64,000 bases of DNA from Nilaparvata lugens (taxonomy: Eukaryota > Arthropoda > Insecta > Hemiptera > Delphacidae), in NCBI RefSeq assembly GCF_014356525.2, contig NC_052507.1, positions 34,909,513-34,973,512 on the forward strand. Direction: 5' to 3'. Each line of letters begins with the position of its first letter. Position 1 is the first letter of the stretch. Shown piece after piece: positions 63,926 to 64,000 of the stretch. The notes beneath the pieces were generated by a model, which searched no databases, was not told the origin of the DNA, and saw nothing but the letters and a program-made list of their open reading frames with translations. Made by a program: the position numbers and the translations under genes.

Positions 63926-64000
63926 TGGATTTTCTTGTGGCTTACCTTGGTTTGATGACTCCAGCAGCAGCAGTAGTAACGATAATGAGCTGGTTTTATT

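Overview
This window looks like nuclear DNA of an insect, most likely a hemipteran and perhaps a planthopper. The evidence is AT-rich, intron-bearing genes, about two dozen families of short foldback DNA elements, and LINE, Helitron-like and SINE-like repeats. The species is an inference; only the gene families are read directly. No bacterial-style operon, rRNA, CRISPR array or complete virus is visible.

Four protein-coding genes can be supported. (1) Positions 434-680 (+) are the last coding exon of a TRC8/RNF145-type RING-H2 ubiquitin ligase; the rest of the gene lies to the left of the window. (2) SMUG1, a single-strand-selective uracil-DNA glycosylase, lies on + in four phase-0 exons (3961-4248, 7688-7954, 12254-12403, 14750-14875) that give a complete 276-residue protein. 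(3) ADAT2, the catalytic subunit of the tRNA A34 deaminase, is a single coding exon at 16856-17344 (+). (4) HEXIM, the 7SK-dependent inhibitor of P-TEFb, is an intronless gene at 33921-34928 (-).

The most interesting point is the SMUG1/ADAT2 junction. SMUG1's last exon has a strong splice donor 50 nt after its stop codon, and ADAT2's ATG sits 5 nt after a strong acceptor. One splice across 14925-16850 would give a dicistronic mRNA with a 54-nt AUG-free spacer.

Layout: 1-2250 is the end of the RING gene and its long 3' region. 2250-3960 holds a SINE-like copy, a hairpin and a cluster of ATCGAT sites (DRE-like) upstream of SMUG1. 3961-17450 is SMUG1 plus ADAT2; the introns carry nested MITEs, a Helitron-like element split by a LINE, a mariner-type deletion derivative, a LINE 3' end and a hAT element with an exact 8-bp target duplication. 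17460-33150 is a gene-free repeat landscape: a second hAT element with a perfect 8-bp duplication, a 222-bp near-complete foldback, a 1.06-kb minisatellite of about 14 units, a six-unit ~145-bp tandem array and many MITEs. 33150-35200 is HEXIM. 35200-64000 has no recognisable gene; it holds further MITEs and Helitron-like repeats, purine-rich GAGTGAG tracts with a G-quadruplex candidate (56.1-59.2 kb), and a LINE fragment near the right edge.

The genes do not form a known pathway. SMUG1 and ADAT2 are mechanistically linked only by base deamination (one repairs uracil in DNA, the other makes inosine in tRNA). HEXIM controls transcription elongation.
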